Shown here: positions 44,929-53,872 of the stretch, one piece after another | How positions within the stretch are numbered: position 1 is the first letter of the stretch | How the letters are laid out: every line of letters begins with the position of its first letter | Assembly (NCBI GenBank): GCA_045560765.1 | Contig: JBJKZD010000009.1 | Location: 372,001 to 436,000, forward strand | Reading direction: 5' to 3' | Origin: UBA9926 sp913064795 | GTDB lineage: Bacteria > Pseudomonadota > Gammaproteobacteria > Pseudomonadales > Azotimanducaceae | DNA length: 64,000 nt | Notes under the pieces: generated by a model | Told to the model about the DNA's origin: nothing | What the model saw: the letters and a program-made list of their open reading frames with translations, nothing else | Database searches by the model: none | Position numbers and translations under genes: made by a program

Positions 44929-45708
44929 CTAGAGCGACGAGCCGCCATCAACAGGGAGAATAGCCCCTGTGATGCCGCCGGCCACATCACTGGATAAATA
45001 GCGCGCTAGGCCCGCCACTTCTTCAACCGTATTTAGCCGCTTAATGGCAGACTCTTGGGCATAAGTCTCCTTAAATGCTTCATAGGTTAATCCCATGGTT
45101 TCGGCCGCAGCCGGGCCCGAGGTCAGCATCAAATCAGTCTCGACGGCGCCCGGGCTGATGGCATTAACCGTGATGCCAGATTCTCCATACTCAAAAGCGG
45201 CTGCTTTAGTAAAACCATTCATCGCGTGTTTAAAGGTGATGTAATGCGACACGTTTTGCTTATTGGCTTGGCTACCTTCCACTGAGGAAATATTAATAAT
45301 CCGCCCCCAGCCACGATCCAGCATGTCGGGCAACGCACGACGGGTTGCCCAAAAGCAGGAATCAAGAATCCAGGTGCTGGCTTCCTGCCATGCCGCTTCA
45401 CTGAGTTCGTGAATCGGCGCGAAGCCCGACGACCCGCCCGCATTATTAACCAGAATATCAATGCGACCCAGTTGGCGGATGGTTTCATCCACAATCCCCT
45501 CGACCGCATCTTGATTGGTGACGTCTCCCGCCAAAAAAATCGCTTCGCTGCCGCAATCCCATTCCTTGAGGGTCGCCGCACCTTTTTCCGGTGAACGTCC
45601 GTTAATGGCGACTCGCGCCCCTGCCTCGAGAAACGATTCAGCGATCCCGCGCCCAATCCCCCGAGTGCCCCCGGTAATCAAAGCAACCTTCCCTTCTAGC
45701 TCACGCAT
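44929..45708 (-). CDS. Short-chain dehydrogenase/reductase (FabG-like)
   Basis: Classical NAD(P)-dependent SDR, 259 residues from ATG 45708 with AGGAG 7 bases upstream. Seen: ITGGTRGIGRG at 11-21, NNAG at 88-91, a SSVEGS active-site serine region near 141-146 and Tyr156/Lys160 in YITFK. C-terminal LPVDGGSSL is the usual end of FabG-like proteins. Probable 3-hydroxyacyl or alcohol dehydrogenase. The next gene on the strand is the kinase-like protein. Its substrate cannot be told from the sequence. Divergent from the sulfatase gene with about 220 bp between. Confidence 0.92.
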   Translation of the reverse strand: MRELEGKVALITGGTRGIGRGIAESFLEAGARVAINGRSPEKGAATLKEWDCGSEAIFLAGDVTNQDAVEGIVDETIRQLGRIDILVNNAGGSSGFAPIHELSEAAWQEASTWILDSCFWATRRALPDMLDRGWGRIINISSVEGSQANKQNVSHYITFKHAMNGFTKAAAFEYGESGITVNAISPGAVETDLMLTSGPAAAETMGLTYEAFKETYAQESAIKRLNTVEEVAGLARYLSSDVAGGITGAILPVDGGSSL

Positions 45709-45926
45709 CCTACAACTCCTCACGTTTGACCGCATAAGACTAACCTTACGCATCTTGGCAGCAACCTAAAAGCAACGAAACCTTAAAAACACATCCAGGG
45801 CTCTTTGCTGACTTCATCGATCAAACTCGAGCTCAGCCCGGCTGGAGTATTGGCGCTTTAGCTGTAATCATGGCGACAGGCCGATAGGCTCAGCAATTAA
45901 TGCTTTAGCACTGCAGCAAGGGACCC

Positions 45927-47465
45927 ATGAAGACAAATCCTCGAAACATTCTCTTGATCACCACGGATCAAATGCGCTTTGACGCCCTGGGATGTAATGG
46001 CGGGCAGGTTGCAAGGACGCCCAATATCGACCACTTAGCAGCAACTGGGATCAACTATTCCCGCGCTCACAATCAGAATGTGGTTTGCATGCCGGCGCGA
46101 GCCACAATCGTCACCGGCCAACACGTCGCCTCCCACGGCGTCTGGATGAACGGCGTCGCTCTCCCAGAGAATCAAGCCACCGTTGCGCATCATCTTAAGG
46201 CGAATGGCTACCAGACTGCGCTGTTGGGTAAAGCGCATTTTGAACCCTGGCTTGGAGACCCCGCGGATTTTTTTGAGAACCGAATGGCTGAAGCGGGCAG
46301 CACCGGTCCACATCGCGGCTTCGATCACATGGAGCTGGCGAATCACTTTTTCGAGGGACACTCGCACTACGATCACTGGATGAAGAACCACCCCGATTAC
46401 AAAGCGCGTTTCTATCCCATGGTCACTGATCGAGGGCAGAACACAATCGGAAAAGGCGAGACCGGGGCGCTTCAGGTTTGGCCTATGGATGTTCCAACCG
46501 AGCTTTATCACACTCACTGGGTTGCCGAGCGCACCATCGATTGGCTCTCAGGGATTGATCAAGATCCCTTCTTTTGCTGGATGAGTTTCCCAGATCCTCA
46601 CCATCCATGGGACATCCCGGCCAATGAAAAAACCCGACTCGATTGGCGTAACGTGCCCTTGCCACATCTTTACCGGGAAACACACGCGGCGCGTTTAGCC
46701 CTGCTGAAGCAAAAACCAAAACATTGGCTGGGCTACTATGAGGGTAGCCTTTGGAGCAACCTTGAGTCTCCAAGAGATTTCGTCCCCGCTGATCTCACAA
46801 CAGATCAAATCAAAGAAATTAATGCCTACACCCATATTGAGAACGAACTCATTGATGAGGCGATTGGACGCGTCATTGACTGGCTGGAATCCAAAAACCT
46901 GATGGAAACCACCGATATCTTTTTTACCACCGATCATGGTGAGCTTCAGGGTGACTTTGGATTGCTGTTTAAAGGCCCCTATCACGTCGACGCACTGATG
47001 CGCCTCCCTTTTATCTGGAAACCAGCTGGCTGTGCCGATGTGTCAGCGGCATCGATTGACGCTCCGGTAGGTCATCTCGACTTGGCACCTACTTTTTGCG
47101 ACATTGCGGGCATTCAAACGCCAGACTACTGCGAGGGACAGCCATTACCCCTCAGCATTGATGATGCGGCACAACAACCTAGGGATTCGATCCTGACGGA
47201 ATGGGACTCTGAACATGGCCCCATCACAATGCACCTCAAGAGCATCTATCGCGCCGATGGTTGGTTGATGACCTGCTACGGTCCCAGCCATCTCTACGAC
47301 GGCTCAGAAGGAGAACTCTATAATATGACCGAAGACCCTGATCAAGCCGTCAATCTTTGGGATGATCCAGAACGACAGGCCGTTAAGACCGATCTTCGGG
47401 AGCAGCTATTTGAATCCCTCCCGGCACCAAGGTCCCCGGCCCTGCCCCGAGTCGCGCCGGTTTAA
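45927..47465 (+). CDS. Sulfatase (alkaline phosphatase superfamily), Cys-type
   Basis: Arylsulfatase-like sulfate-ester hydrolase, 512 residues. Seen: metal site TTDQMRFDALG with Asp14, and the sulfatase signature C54-M-P-A-R58 (C-x-P-x-R), whose Cys is expected to be converted to formylglycine by a maturase (not in this window). A second metal region FFTTDHGELQGD is near 331-342. No signal peptide, so it appears cytoplasmic unless exported otherwise. ATG 45927 is preceded by AAGGGAC. The substrate is unknown; the nearest functional neighbours (TauD-type, ThuA) do not define it. The stop codon lies inside a 13-bp tandem repeat. Confidence 0.93.
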   Translation: MKTNPRNILLITTDQMRFDALGCNGGQVARTPNIDHLAATGINYSRAHNQNVVCMPARATIVTGQHVASHGVWMNGVALPENQATVAHHLKANGYQTALLGKAHFEPWLGDPADFFENRMAEAGSTGPHRGFDHMELANHFFEGHSHYDHWMKNHPDYKARFYPMVTDRGQNTIGKGETGALQVWPMDVPTELYHTHWVAERTIDWLSGIDQDPFFCWMSFPDPHHPWDIPANEKTRLDWRNVPLPHLYRETHAARLALLKQKPKHWLGYYEGSLWSNLESPRDFVPADLTTDQIKEINAYTHIENELIDEAIGRVIDWLESKNLMETTDIFFTTDHGELQGDFGLLFKGPYHVDALMRLPFIWKPAGCADVSAASIDAPVGHLDLAPTFCDIAGIQTPDYCEGQPLPLSIDDAAQQPRDSILTEWDSEHGPITMHLKSIYRADGWLMTCYGPSHLYDGSEGELYNMTEDPDQAVNLWDDPERQAVKTDLREQLFESLPAPRSPALPRVAPV

Positions 47466-47491
47466 GCCGTTGGTTTAAGCCGCTGGTTTAG
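47456..47491. repeat. 13-bp tandem duplication including the sulfatase stop codon
   Basis: Words gccggtttaa, gccgttggtttaa and gccgctggtttag follow each other, and the first contains the TAA at 47463-47465. This suggests that the gene's end has been duplicated into the short gap before fhs. Confidence 0.8.
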
Positions 47492-47501
47492 GCGGATTGC
47501 T

Positions 47502-49172
47502 TTAAAACAGGCCTTCTATTTCTCCCTCAGAATTGAGGTGAATATCATTGGCCGCCGGTTTTCGGGGAAGGCCGGGCATCGTCATAATCTCCCCGCAAAT
47601 CACCACGATAAATCCTGCACCGTTGGCGAGGCGTACCTCTCGAATCGGCACCGTATGGTGGCTCGGCGCCCCTCGTAAACTAGGATCCGTCGAAAAACTG
47701 TACTGAGTTTTTGCCATGCAAATTGGGAAATGTCCGTACTCCCGCTGCAACGCTTTGATTTGATTTCTGACTTTTTGATCGGCAATGATCTCATCTGCGC
47801 CATAGAGATTCTGAGCAATCTGGTCGATTTTCTCCCAGAGCGGCAGTGCATCATCATAGAGGGTTCGAAACTGCGCCTGGCCGGACTCACACAGATCAAC
47901 TACCGCCCGGGCAAGACTTTCCGCACCCGCGCTACCATCGGCCCAATGGGTGCAATCGATGGCTTCAACATTAAGCGCCTGACAGTGACGGCGTATTTGG
48001 TCCATTTCTTCTTCTGTATCGTCCGTAAAACGATTGATGGCGACCACTACGGGTAGACCAAAATAACCCATGTTTCTAATGTGCCGATTAAGATTACTGC
48101 AGCCCTTGTCAACCGCCTCGGGATCGGGGGTATCCAATTTATTCTTCGCAACCCCACCATGCATTTTGAGCGCCCTGACCGTCGCCACGATGACCGCAGC
48201 CGCAGGCTGGAGATCCGATTTACGACACTTAATATTGAAGAATTTTTCAGCGCCTAGTTCGGCGCCAAATCCTGCTTCGGTGACCACATATTCACCCAAC
48301 CCGAGGGCAGCCTTGGTAGCAATCACCGAATTACATCCGTGCGCAATGTTCGCAAAAGGACCGCCGTGGATCATGGCCGGATTGTTCTCAAGCGTCTGCA
48401 CAAGGTTGGGTTTAAAGGCATCTTTGAGTAGCGCCGCCATCGAACCATTGGCTTCTAAGTCGCTTGCATGAACCGGCTCGCCCTCGAAGTTTTGTCCAAT
48501 GACGATCTTTCCGAGCTTCTCTTGAAGTTCTTCAAGATCGTTCGACAGGCAAAAGATCGCCATAATCTCTGATGCAACCGTAATATCAAACCCCGATTCC
48601 CTTGGAACACCGTTCGATGCACCGCCGAGTCCAAGATTAATGTTTCTAAGCGCACGCTCGTTCATGTCCATAACCCGGCGCCAAGTGATTCGGCGGGGGT
48701 CGATCCCAAGCGCATTTCCCCAGTGAATGTGGTTGTCGATGAGCGCGGCCAGCAGATTGTGGGCAGCACCTATCGCGTGAAAATCGCCTGTGAAGTGAAG
48801 GTTAATATCCTCCATGGGTACCACCTGCGCATAGCCTCCTCCTGCCGCTCCGCCCTTCATCCCGAAGCAAGGCCCCAGGCTAGGCTCCCGCAGGCAGATC
48901 ACAGCCTTTTGGCCGATGCGATTAAGCGCATCCCCAAGCCCAATGGTTGTGGTCGTTTTGCCCTCGCCCGCTGGCGTCGGTGAGACCGCTGTTACGAGCA
49001 CCAGTTTACCGGGAGCCTTTTGCTGATGGCTCTCAATAAACTCAAAGTCGATTTTGGCCTTATGATGGCCATAGCGCAGCAGCGCGGTCTCGGGTATTCC
49101 TAGATTCTGGCCCACTTCAGCAATGTTCTTTAAATGTGCGGCGCGCGCAATGTCGATATCTGAGTCTGGCAT
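47502..49172 (-). CDS. fhs: Formate--tetrahydrofolate ligase
   Basis: ATP-dependent synthesis of 10-formyltetrahydrofolate from formate and THF; one-carbon metabolism, cytosolic. 556 residues, the usual length. Seen: P-loop TPAGEGKTTTTIG near 66-78, GKGGAAGGGYAQ-type GMKGGAAGGGYAQ near 105-117, and IGLGGASNGVPRESGF, all conserved in Fhs. ATG 49172 has AGGAG 8 bases upstream, partly mirrored by a following CTCCT. A 16-bp palindrome lies 21 bp upstream of the start. Convergent with the sulfatase gene, 36 bp apart. The gene fits formate or C1 assimilation; no other C1 gene is in the window. Confidence 0.97.
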   Translation of the reverse strand: MPDSDIDIARAAHLKNIAEVGQNLGIPETALLRYGHHKAKIDFEFIESHQQKAPGKLVLVTAVSPTPAGEGKTTTTIGLGDALNRIGQKAVICLREPSLGPCFGMKGGAAGGGYAQVVPMEDINLHFTGDFHAIGAAHNLLAALIDNHIHWGNALGIDPRRITWRRVMDMNERALRNINLGLGGASNGVPRESGFDITVASEIMAIFCLSNDLEELQEKLGKIVIGQNFEGEPVHASDLEANGSMAALLKDAFKPNLVQTLENNPAMIHGGPFANIAHGCNSVIATKAALGLGEYVVTEAGFGAELGAEKFFNIKCRKSDLQPAAAVIVATVRALKMHGGVAKNKLDTPDPEAVDKGCSNLNRHIRNMGYFGLPVVVAINRFTDDTEEEMDQIRRHCQALNVEAIDCTHWADGSAGAESLARAVVDLCESGQAQFRTLYDDALPLWEKIDQIAQNLYGADEIIADQKVRNQIKALQREYGHFPICMAKTQYSFSTDPSLRGAPSHHTVPIREVRLANGAGFIVVICGEIMTMPGLPRKPAANDIHLNSEGEIEGLF

Positions 49173-49192
49173 GAGGAGGGCTCCTGAGGATC

Positions 49193-49208
49193 GTCTCGAG
49201 CTCGAGAC
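49193..49208. promoter_or_regulatory. 16-bp perfect palindrome upstream of fhs
   Basis: GTCTCGAGCTCGAGAC, fully self-complementary, lies 21-36 bp before the fhs start codon. It may be an operator or the stem of an RNA hairpin. No regulator gene sits beside it. Confidence 0.5.
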
Positions 49209-49822
49209 CGGGCAAATTTCCGGCTCTTATAGCACGAGTTGAAGGCCCGCCGTTAGAGTATTTTTCACAATTTTTAGCGCGCTCTTAGGACAGCCGATAT
49301 CGCCCTCCACCACGACTTCTCCGCCATCGCCCAAAACCAAGCATCGTGAAGAAATTCCTCTATCGCACGCTTGAATAAGAGGCCTTCGATAGACCCTTCT
49401 CATAGGGTTGGTTCAAAAAATTAGGCCGTGGCTGACAAGCTAAAGAAGACCACCTGCCGCCGCGGATCGTCCATCGTTTACGATTTTTCTGAATGACCAA
49501 CGGCATCCTTGGCGGCCGATCTTGGTCACCCGGCTCAAAAGGTACAGCCTGATAGCACGGGTGTCTTGACAGCCGTCAGCGTTAAAAACTGTGCTTTGTT
49601 CAGACCAGCGCGCTCCTTCGAGCAAGCCTGTGCAACGGGTGTCTCATCGGCGCGGAGTTCGACAACCCGACAGGAGAACAGCAGAGATCCATGGCGAGGC
49701 TACCCAAATTGTCCACGCGTCGCGATCGTCCTTCTCAACGCGCCAATGAGGGGACTCGAAGCCCATTGAGTTTGGGTGTAGGCTGGTTTGAATTCAGCAC
49801 CTCTAGATTAAGGATTTTCATC
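49209..49822. other. Gap upstream of phytanoyl-CoA dioxygenase
   Basis: About 610 bases, between fhs and a divergent dioxygenase gene. No gene or RNA was recognised. Open frames here are not conserved and the dioxygenase is better started at 49823, since AAGGA lies 8 bases before that ATG. Confidence 0.45.
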
Positions 49823-51064
49823 ATGAATTCGGTTCCGAATGAGTTTGACCCCGCCGACATCGCTCTGAAATCAGCCGCAGAAGTTCAAATGTACCGATCA
49901 GAGCACGCCCAAAAGGACCCGATGCGTTCCGTACTTGCGGATAATCCGGATATTTATTTTGTACCCCCAAAGCGTAAACATGAGTGGGGTCAATGGGAAT
50001 TCAAGTCCGGTGCCTACTACGATACGACCCGGGGTGCCAAGCATCCCTATTGGTGTAACGAGGACCTGCCCCGGCCAACCAAAGCGCTCGAACGACTGAG
50101 GTCAGACCTACTACGATGGGGCTACTGCATGGTGGAGGATGCCTTGACTGAAGCTCAGGTCGCCGTCATTCACCAACGGGTTATCGAGCAAGCCGAGGGC
50201 GAACGATTAGCAGGCATTGCTCAGCGAACCCCGAGTGGTCAAAACATTAATTGTTGCGTGAACAAGGGACAATGCTTTGAAGGACTCATCGAACAAGATC
50301 CCGGGATTGTTCAGGGCGGACCCTTAGTTGAACAGCTGGTCACCGAGGCGATCGGTCCGAACTGGATATCGACCTCGCTGATCGCATCAATTGCACTTGA
50401 GGGCGGCGTGCCACAAGCCCTGCATCAGGATCAAGATATCGCCCTTGACTCTAAAAGCCCTTTATCGGTCAACCTGCTCACACCCATTACAGATATCGAC
50501 GAAACCAATGGCGGCACTTTGGTCATCCCAGGCAGTCATATCGTTTTATCTGAGGCACTTCGAGCCAACGCACCGGTGGGAAAGCTGCCCCCCGCCATTA
50601 ACCTCGACGCCAGGGCCGGCACGATGATCATTACCGATGGCCGGCTTCTACACAGCACAGGGATCAATCACACCCAAACCCCCCGTATCGTCATGCTCAA
50701 TGGCATGCAGCATCCGTTACTGCGGCAACAAGAAAATTGGATGCTGTCTGTCAGGCCAGAGGTGCTAAACCGTGCAAGCCCTAAACTGCTTCAGCGTATG
50801 GGTTATCAGGCGACCAATGCCGCCCAAACCAATGAGGGTCATGGCTTTGGCGCACGGGGTCTGATTGATGAAGCGGCGGGATCAACCGTTGATTTTAGGC
50901 TCGCAGCAGATCACGGGAACTACATTCGAGTCGGTGAGCTTGCTCCAGACTCTCCTCAGGAAACCCTTAGCGCCAATTTCACCTTAAAGACCGTTGTCGC
51001 AAAAGCCAGAGCCGGTGGTCGTAGCGCACCCGTGGGGATTGGTGGGACAAAGCTCAACCCTTAA
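49823..51064 (+). CDS. Phytanoyl-CoA dioxygenase family protein (PhyH), long form
   Basis: Fe(II)/2-oxoglutarate dioxygenase-like protein of 413 residues, longer than the usual 280-300. Seen: iron site His201/Asp203 in ALHQDQD, NLLTPITDIDETNGGTLVIPGSH near 216-238, and the distal His in LLHSTGINHT near 281. The Arg in PRIVMLNG can bind 2-oxoglutarate. The N-terminal 90 residues (DPMRSVLADNPDIYFVPPKRKHEW) and the C-terminal 100 residues lie outside the core. The chosen start has AAGGA 8 bases upstream; an earlier open frame gives no added conserved sequence. Substrate unknown. Separate from the PhyH gene at 54.9 kb, with little similarity beyond motifs. Confidence 0.9.
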   Translation: MNSVPNEFDPADIALKSAAEVQMYRSEHAQKDPMRSVLADNPDIYFVPPKRKHEWGQWEFKSGAYYDTTRGAKHPYWCNEDLPRPTKALERLRSDLLRWGYCMVEDALTEAQVAVIHQRVIEQAEGERLAGIAQRTPSGQNINCCVNKGQCFEGLIEQDPGIVQGGPLVEQLVTEAIGPNWISTSLIASIALEGGVPQALHQDQDIALDSKSPLSVNLLTPITDIDETNGGTLVIPGSHIVLSEALRANAPVGKLPPAINLDARAGTMIITDGRLLHSTGINHTQTPRIVMLNGMQHPLLRQQENWMLSVRPEVLNRASPKLLQRMGYQATNAAQTNEGHGFGARGLIDEAAGSTVDFRLAADHGNYIRVGELAPDSPQETLSANFTLKTVVAKARAGGRSAPVGIGGTKLNP

Positions 51065-51251
51065 ACGCCGTGGCGGTCTCGCGATCATCAAGTGAGCGAT
51101 ACGCCGGCCCCGATTTACTGTTGGTCTGGCACCCCTGCTCATGGCTTCTCCACATCGCCGATCACATCGATTGGCCAGTCCTTCATTCCCTGGGCCCATA
51201 ACACCTTAGATTCGAACCGCCATCGATCACGGCCATTGCTTCCGCATCAAA

Positions 51252-51296
51252 TGTAACCTTTACTTATCACCTTCACGATGATAAGTTTACGTTACA
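51252..51296. promoter_or_regulatory. Long inverted repeat upstream of the membrane/XRE pair
   Basis: TGTAACctttACTTATCA (51252-51269) and TGATAAGTttacGTTACA (51279-51296) are inverted copies matching at 15 of 18 positions with a 9-base spacer. It ends 29 bp before the start codon of the first gene, so it may be the operator of the XRE protein encoded downstream (autoregulation), or a leader hairpin. The inner arms ACTTATCA/TGATAAGT are perfect. Confidence 0.65.
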
Positions 51297-51325
51297 TCCA
51301 GTGCAATTGAACGAGCGAGGGCAAA

Positions 51326-51715
51326 ATGGGACAGTGGATTCCGATTTTGGGCATGCTGACAGGGATAATCATTCCTTTTGGCACATTTACTTGGTTGTAT
51401 CTCGACGAAAAAAATAAAAGAGCCGCAATTATTGAGGTTTCTAAGAACATCAGTGATCCAGTTAAAGTCGAAGAGCTTTTTAATGCGCTCACCGAAAAAG
51501 ACAAAGAGCCCATTGATTATCGAAGAAGTGGGGTCATCACCCTCTTTGTGGGCATCGGTCTCTTCTTGTTGGGTCTGTTTGCTCTGGGGCCAGTGTTGGA
51601 GGGCGTGGGACTTTTAGTCGGTTCGATTGGTGTCGGCACAATGATCGCGGGTTATCTCTTCCCGAATGACAGTATTCATCTCAGCAAAGCCGTGGAAAGA
51701 TTTGAAGAAAAATAA
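51326..51715 (+). CDS. Small membrane protein, first gene of membrane/XRE pair
   Basis: 129 residues. One hydrophobic helix at 5-24, a charged cytoplasmic segment at about 25-67, then two more helices at about 69-87 and 90-112, with the C-terminus charged. I do not identify the family securely; similar proteins are found as conserved membrane proteins paired with XRE regulators. The paired gene starts 2 bp after this stop (TAA, cc, ATG), so translation is coupled. ATG 51326 has GAGGG upstream with 8-9 bases of spacing. The inverted repeat upstream is likely to control both genes. Possible roles include signalling or stress response, but none is shown. Confidence 0.82.
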   Translation: MGQWIPILGMLTGIIIPFGTFTWLYLDEKNKRAAIIEVSKNISDPVKVEELFNALTEKDKEPIDYRRSGVITLFVGIGLFLLGLFALGPVLEGVGLLVGSIGVGTMIAGYLFPNDSIHLSKAVERFEEK

Positions 51716-51717
51716 CC

Positions 51718-51930
51718 ATGGGGAGAAACCACGAAAAACTCCTTAACCGTCTTGAGGAACTCAGAAAAACCGAGGCCATAACACAGCAACAGTTGTCTGA
51801 GCGTGCTGAGGTTTCCAGGAAAAGCATTAATGCCATTGAAAATGGCGTTTATATCCCGTCAACGGTGCTGGCGTTAAAAATAGCCAACATTCTTAACTGT
51901 ACTGTCGAAGACCTCTTTAGGTTGCCCTGA
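51718..51930 (+). CDS. XRE-family transcriptional regulator
   Basis: 70-residue Cro/C1-type helix-turn-helix protein. The HTH is seen at about 20-60: ITQQQLSERAEVSRKSINAIENGVYIPSTVLALKIANIL, with the helix-3 SRKSINAIENG typical of the Xre/YozG group. Little else is present, so it acts as a small stand-alone regulator. Second gene of the pair, 2 bp after the membrane protein gene. The natural target is the inverted repeat at 51252-51296. Not an obvious toxin-antitoxin pair: the partner is a polytopic membrane protein of a size not usual for toxins. Confidence 0.93.
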   Translation: MGRNHEKLLNRLEELRKTEAITQQQLSERAEVSRKSINAIENGVYIPSTVLALKIANILNCTVEDLFRLP

Positions 51931-52021
51931 CCGTCAGTTTTACGCCGAGTGCGTCACCTCTACAGAGGGCTTTGAAAGATAGGCATGCACTCCAGAGCAG
52001 ACCAAAACACTCGGCGGGCTC

Positions 52022-52576
52022 CTAAAACCGTCTTGCTGTCATAACCGCAAGAGTAGAACCTGAAGCAATGAGCGCCTGCCACACCCGCGTTGCCGAGTTC
52101 TCTTCCCGCCAAACACGCTTGTCTGCTTCCCGCTGATGCGCGGTCTCGTCAGCGTTAAAACGCTTGAGCACCGCAGACACCTCAGGATGTAGCCTGCTGG
52201 CCTCAAGCGCATTGATTTGGTCTTCGTAGTGACCCACAACAAACTTCTCTACCGCGCCGACGGTCACGTAGGTCATGTTGCGTCCTCCGGTGGCCGCAAT
52301 CGCACCCAGTATCCAGCCCGCCAGTCGCCAAACAGGAATGAGCAGGCTTTTGTCTTCTGGTTCTAACCATGCGTCGAAGAGATGGAGATGTTCACGCTCG
52401 GTCTCAAGGTGTGACGAAGCAAAATCAATGACCTCTGGATCTCGGCTACACCGGATCATTCCGAGGTATAGCCACACCGCCCCGGTTTCCCCCGCATGGT
52501 CAGATCTCAGCTCACCGCGCAGCCATCTCGGAAGCGAGGCCATACTGGGCAGCGCGGCCACTCTGTTTTCAGTCAT
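52022..52576 (-). CDS. coq7: 3-demethoxyubiquinol 3-hydroxylase (Coq7 family)
   Basis: Di-iron hydroxylase of ubiquinone synthesis, acting on the demethoxy intermediate before UbiG's last O-methylation. 184 residues. Iron-ligand motifs seen: Glu30 in DHAGETGA, Glu60 and His63 in ETEREHL, Glu110 in VEKFVVGHYED, Glu144 and His147 in ADETAHQREA, all expected for the Coq7/UbiF-replacing di-iron family. ATG 52576 overlaps the ubiG stop by 8 bases, so the two are translationally coupled. A longer frame to 52591 is rejected for this reason. The enzyme is membrane-associated and needs oxygen, so the organism respires aerobically with ubiquinone. Confidence 0.95.
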   Translation of the reverse strand: MTENRVAALPSMASLPRWLRGELRSDHAGETGAVWLYLGMIRCSRDPEVIDFASSHLETEREHLHLFDAWLEPEDKSLLIPVWRLAGWILGAIAATGGRNMTYVTVGAVEKFVVGHYEDQINALEASRLHPEVSAVLKRFNADETAHQREADKRVWREENSATRVWQALIASGSTLAVMTARRF

Positions 52577-53318
52577 GACGGGCGGCCACAATCATATAAT
52601 TGACGCTCAAGTCCTCCACGACTCGATAGGCGCGGGTCAGCGGATTAACAGAAACACCCGCGCTGTTAAGCGGCTCAAGGTTACTTTTTCTGAGCAAGAC
52701 ACTGAGTTCTGACGGCGTTACAAACTTGCGCCAATCATGAGTACCGCGGGGTAGCCAGCGCAGTAGATATTCGGCCCCGACAATCGCGAAAAGGAAGGAT
52801 TTTAAATTGCGATTTAAGGTCGCCACAATTTGAAGCCCGTTAGGTGCAACCGCTGCATTACACAGCGATATAAAACCGCCAAGATCTTCCACATGCTCAA
52901 CCACTTCCATGTTAAGGACCACATCAAAAACCCGGCCTCGAATCGCTTCGATACTCCCTTCGATGTACTCGATCTTCAAACCGCTAGAGGCGGCATGCTG
53001 TCGGGCAATTGCGATGCTCCGCCGCGCTGGATCAACACCGGTCACTGTCGCCCCAAGTGCCGCCATGGCTTCTGACAACAACCCCCCGCCGCATCCGATA
53101 TCCAGTATTGTCAGTCCTTTTAAACTAAGGGAATCTGAACCTCGTGCGTAGTGCTGCTCGATCGCACGCGCAACAAAAGGTACTCGCAGTTGATTGAGCT
53201 TATGCAGTGGCCACATTACGCCCGCGCTGTCCCACCACGTCTCAGCGAGCCGTTCGAATTGATCGATGGGCCCGGCCTTGGGCCTTTGGGCCTTTAAAAA
53301 TGCTGGAAGTATTGTCAT
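52569..53318 (-). CDS. ubiG: Bifunctional ubiquinone O-methyltransferase UbiG
   Basis: SAM-dependent methyltransferase that catalyses both O-methylations in ubiquinone synthesis. 249 residues from ATG 53318. Seen: N-terminal DQFERLAETWWDSAGVMWPLHKLNQLR, SAM motif I LDIGCGGGLLSE, VTGVDPA near 85, VLNMEVVEHVED, and C-terminal GTHDWRKFVTPSEL, all family-specific. Upstream in-frame codons to 53405 lack conservation, and the lipoprotein gene ends at 53384. No strong ribosome-binding site precedes the ATG. First gene of ubiG-coq7. The pairing suggests that Coq7 takes the role of UbiF in this organism. Confidence 0.95.
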   Translation of the reverse strand: MTILPAFLKAQRPKAGPIDQFERLAETWWDSAGVMWPLHKLNQLRVPFVARAIEQHYARGSDSLSLKGLTILDIGCGGGLLSEAMAALGATVTGVDPARRSIAIARQHAASSGLKIEYIEGSIEAIRGRVFDVVLNMEVVEHVEDLGGFISLCNAAVAPNGLQIVATLNRNLKSFLFAIVGAEYLLRWLPRGTHDWRKFVTPSELSVLLRKSNLEPLNSAGVSVNPLTRAYRVVEDLSVNYMIVAARHD

Positions 53319-53383
53319 GCAGTCATCTACGAGCTTTGTCCGATCAAAGTTTATCGAACCCACCCCCGAACGGCGGACAAACT

Positions 53384-53872
53384 TTACAGAGAAACGATGC
53401 CCCAAACATTTTCAAGGCGTTCGACCGAGGGTATCGAGCAGGAGGTCACAACGTCACTGACGAGGGTCATCAGAGCTTCATCCTCCGACAGTTCGATGGT
53501 TTGCGCGCCAAACGCATTGGCAACGAGTATCGCTTCAAGCTTCTGCAATCTGACTGCGCTCAAAGCGCCAAAACTCGAGCCATTGTAGTACAGAGGGTTG
53601 CTGTAGCTTATCGCCTGGGTCATTAGCACATCACCCTCGAAATAATAGTGACCCTGAACCGTGTAGCGCGCGCCTAAATTGCCTTCTGACGGCAATATAT
53701 TGGCTCTCATTGTGTAGCGGTTGCCTGCAGCCCTGAGTAGCTGCTGCGTGCCTTGCGCACCACATTCCCAATAATGAGCTTCCAGCGCTGCTTGTTGCGC
53801 GGACGTTGTCATCGACACCTTAATGCAGCCTGATAAAGCCAGCGTGGCAAATAATAAAATGGTCGTTCTCAC
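53384..53872 (-). CDS. Predicted lipoprotein, family not recognised
   Basis: 163 residues from GTG 53872, chosen because GGAG lies 6 bases upstream and the signal peptide begins here. Signal: VRTTILLFATLALSGC with lipobox LSGC (Cys16), so it is expected to be anchored in the outer or inner membrane. The remainder is globular with a GARYTVQGHYYFEGDVLMTQ strand pair. I do not recognise a family. Two Cys (WECG near 35 and TSCS near 147) may pair. It precedes ubiG on the same strand by 65 bp, so it could be cotranscribed with ubiG-coq7, but a role in ubiquinone synthesis is not supported by anything seen. Confidence 0.8.
   Translation of the reverse strand: MRTTILLFATLALSGCIKVSMTTSAQQAALEAHYWECGAQGTQQLLRAAGNRYTMRANILPSEGNLGARYTVQGHYYFEGDVLMTQAISYSNPLYYNGSSFGALSAVRLQKLEAILVANAFGAQTIELSEDEALMTLVSDVVTSCSIPSVERLENVWGIVSL

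Noticed and set aside
51326..51930. Toxin-antitoxin module
   Set aside because: The XRE partner is a polytopic membrane protein without toxin features, so a signalling or regulatory pair is at least as likely.
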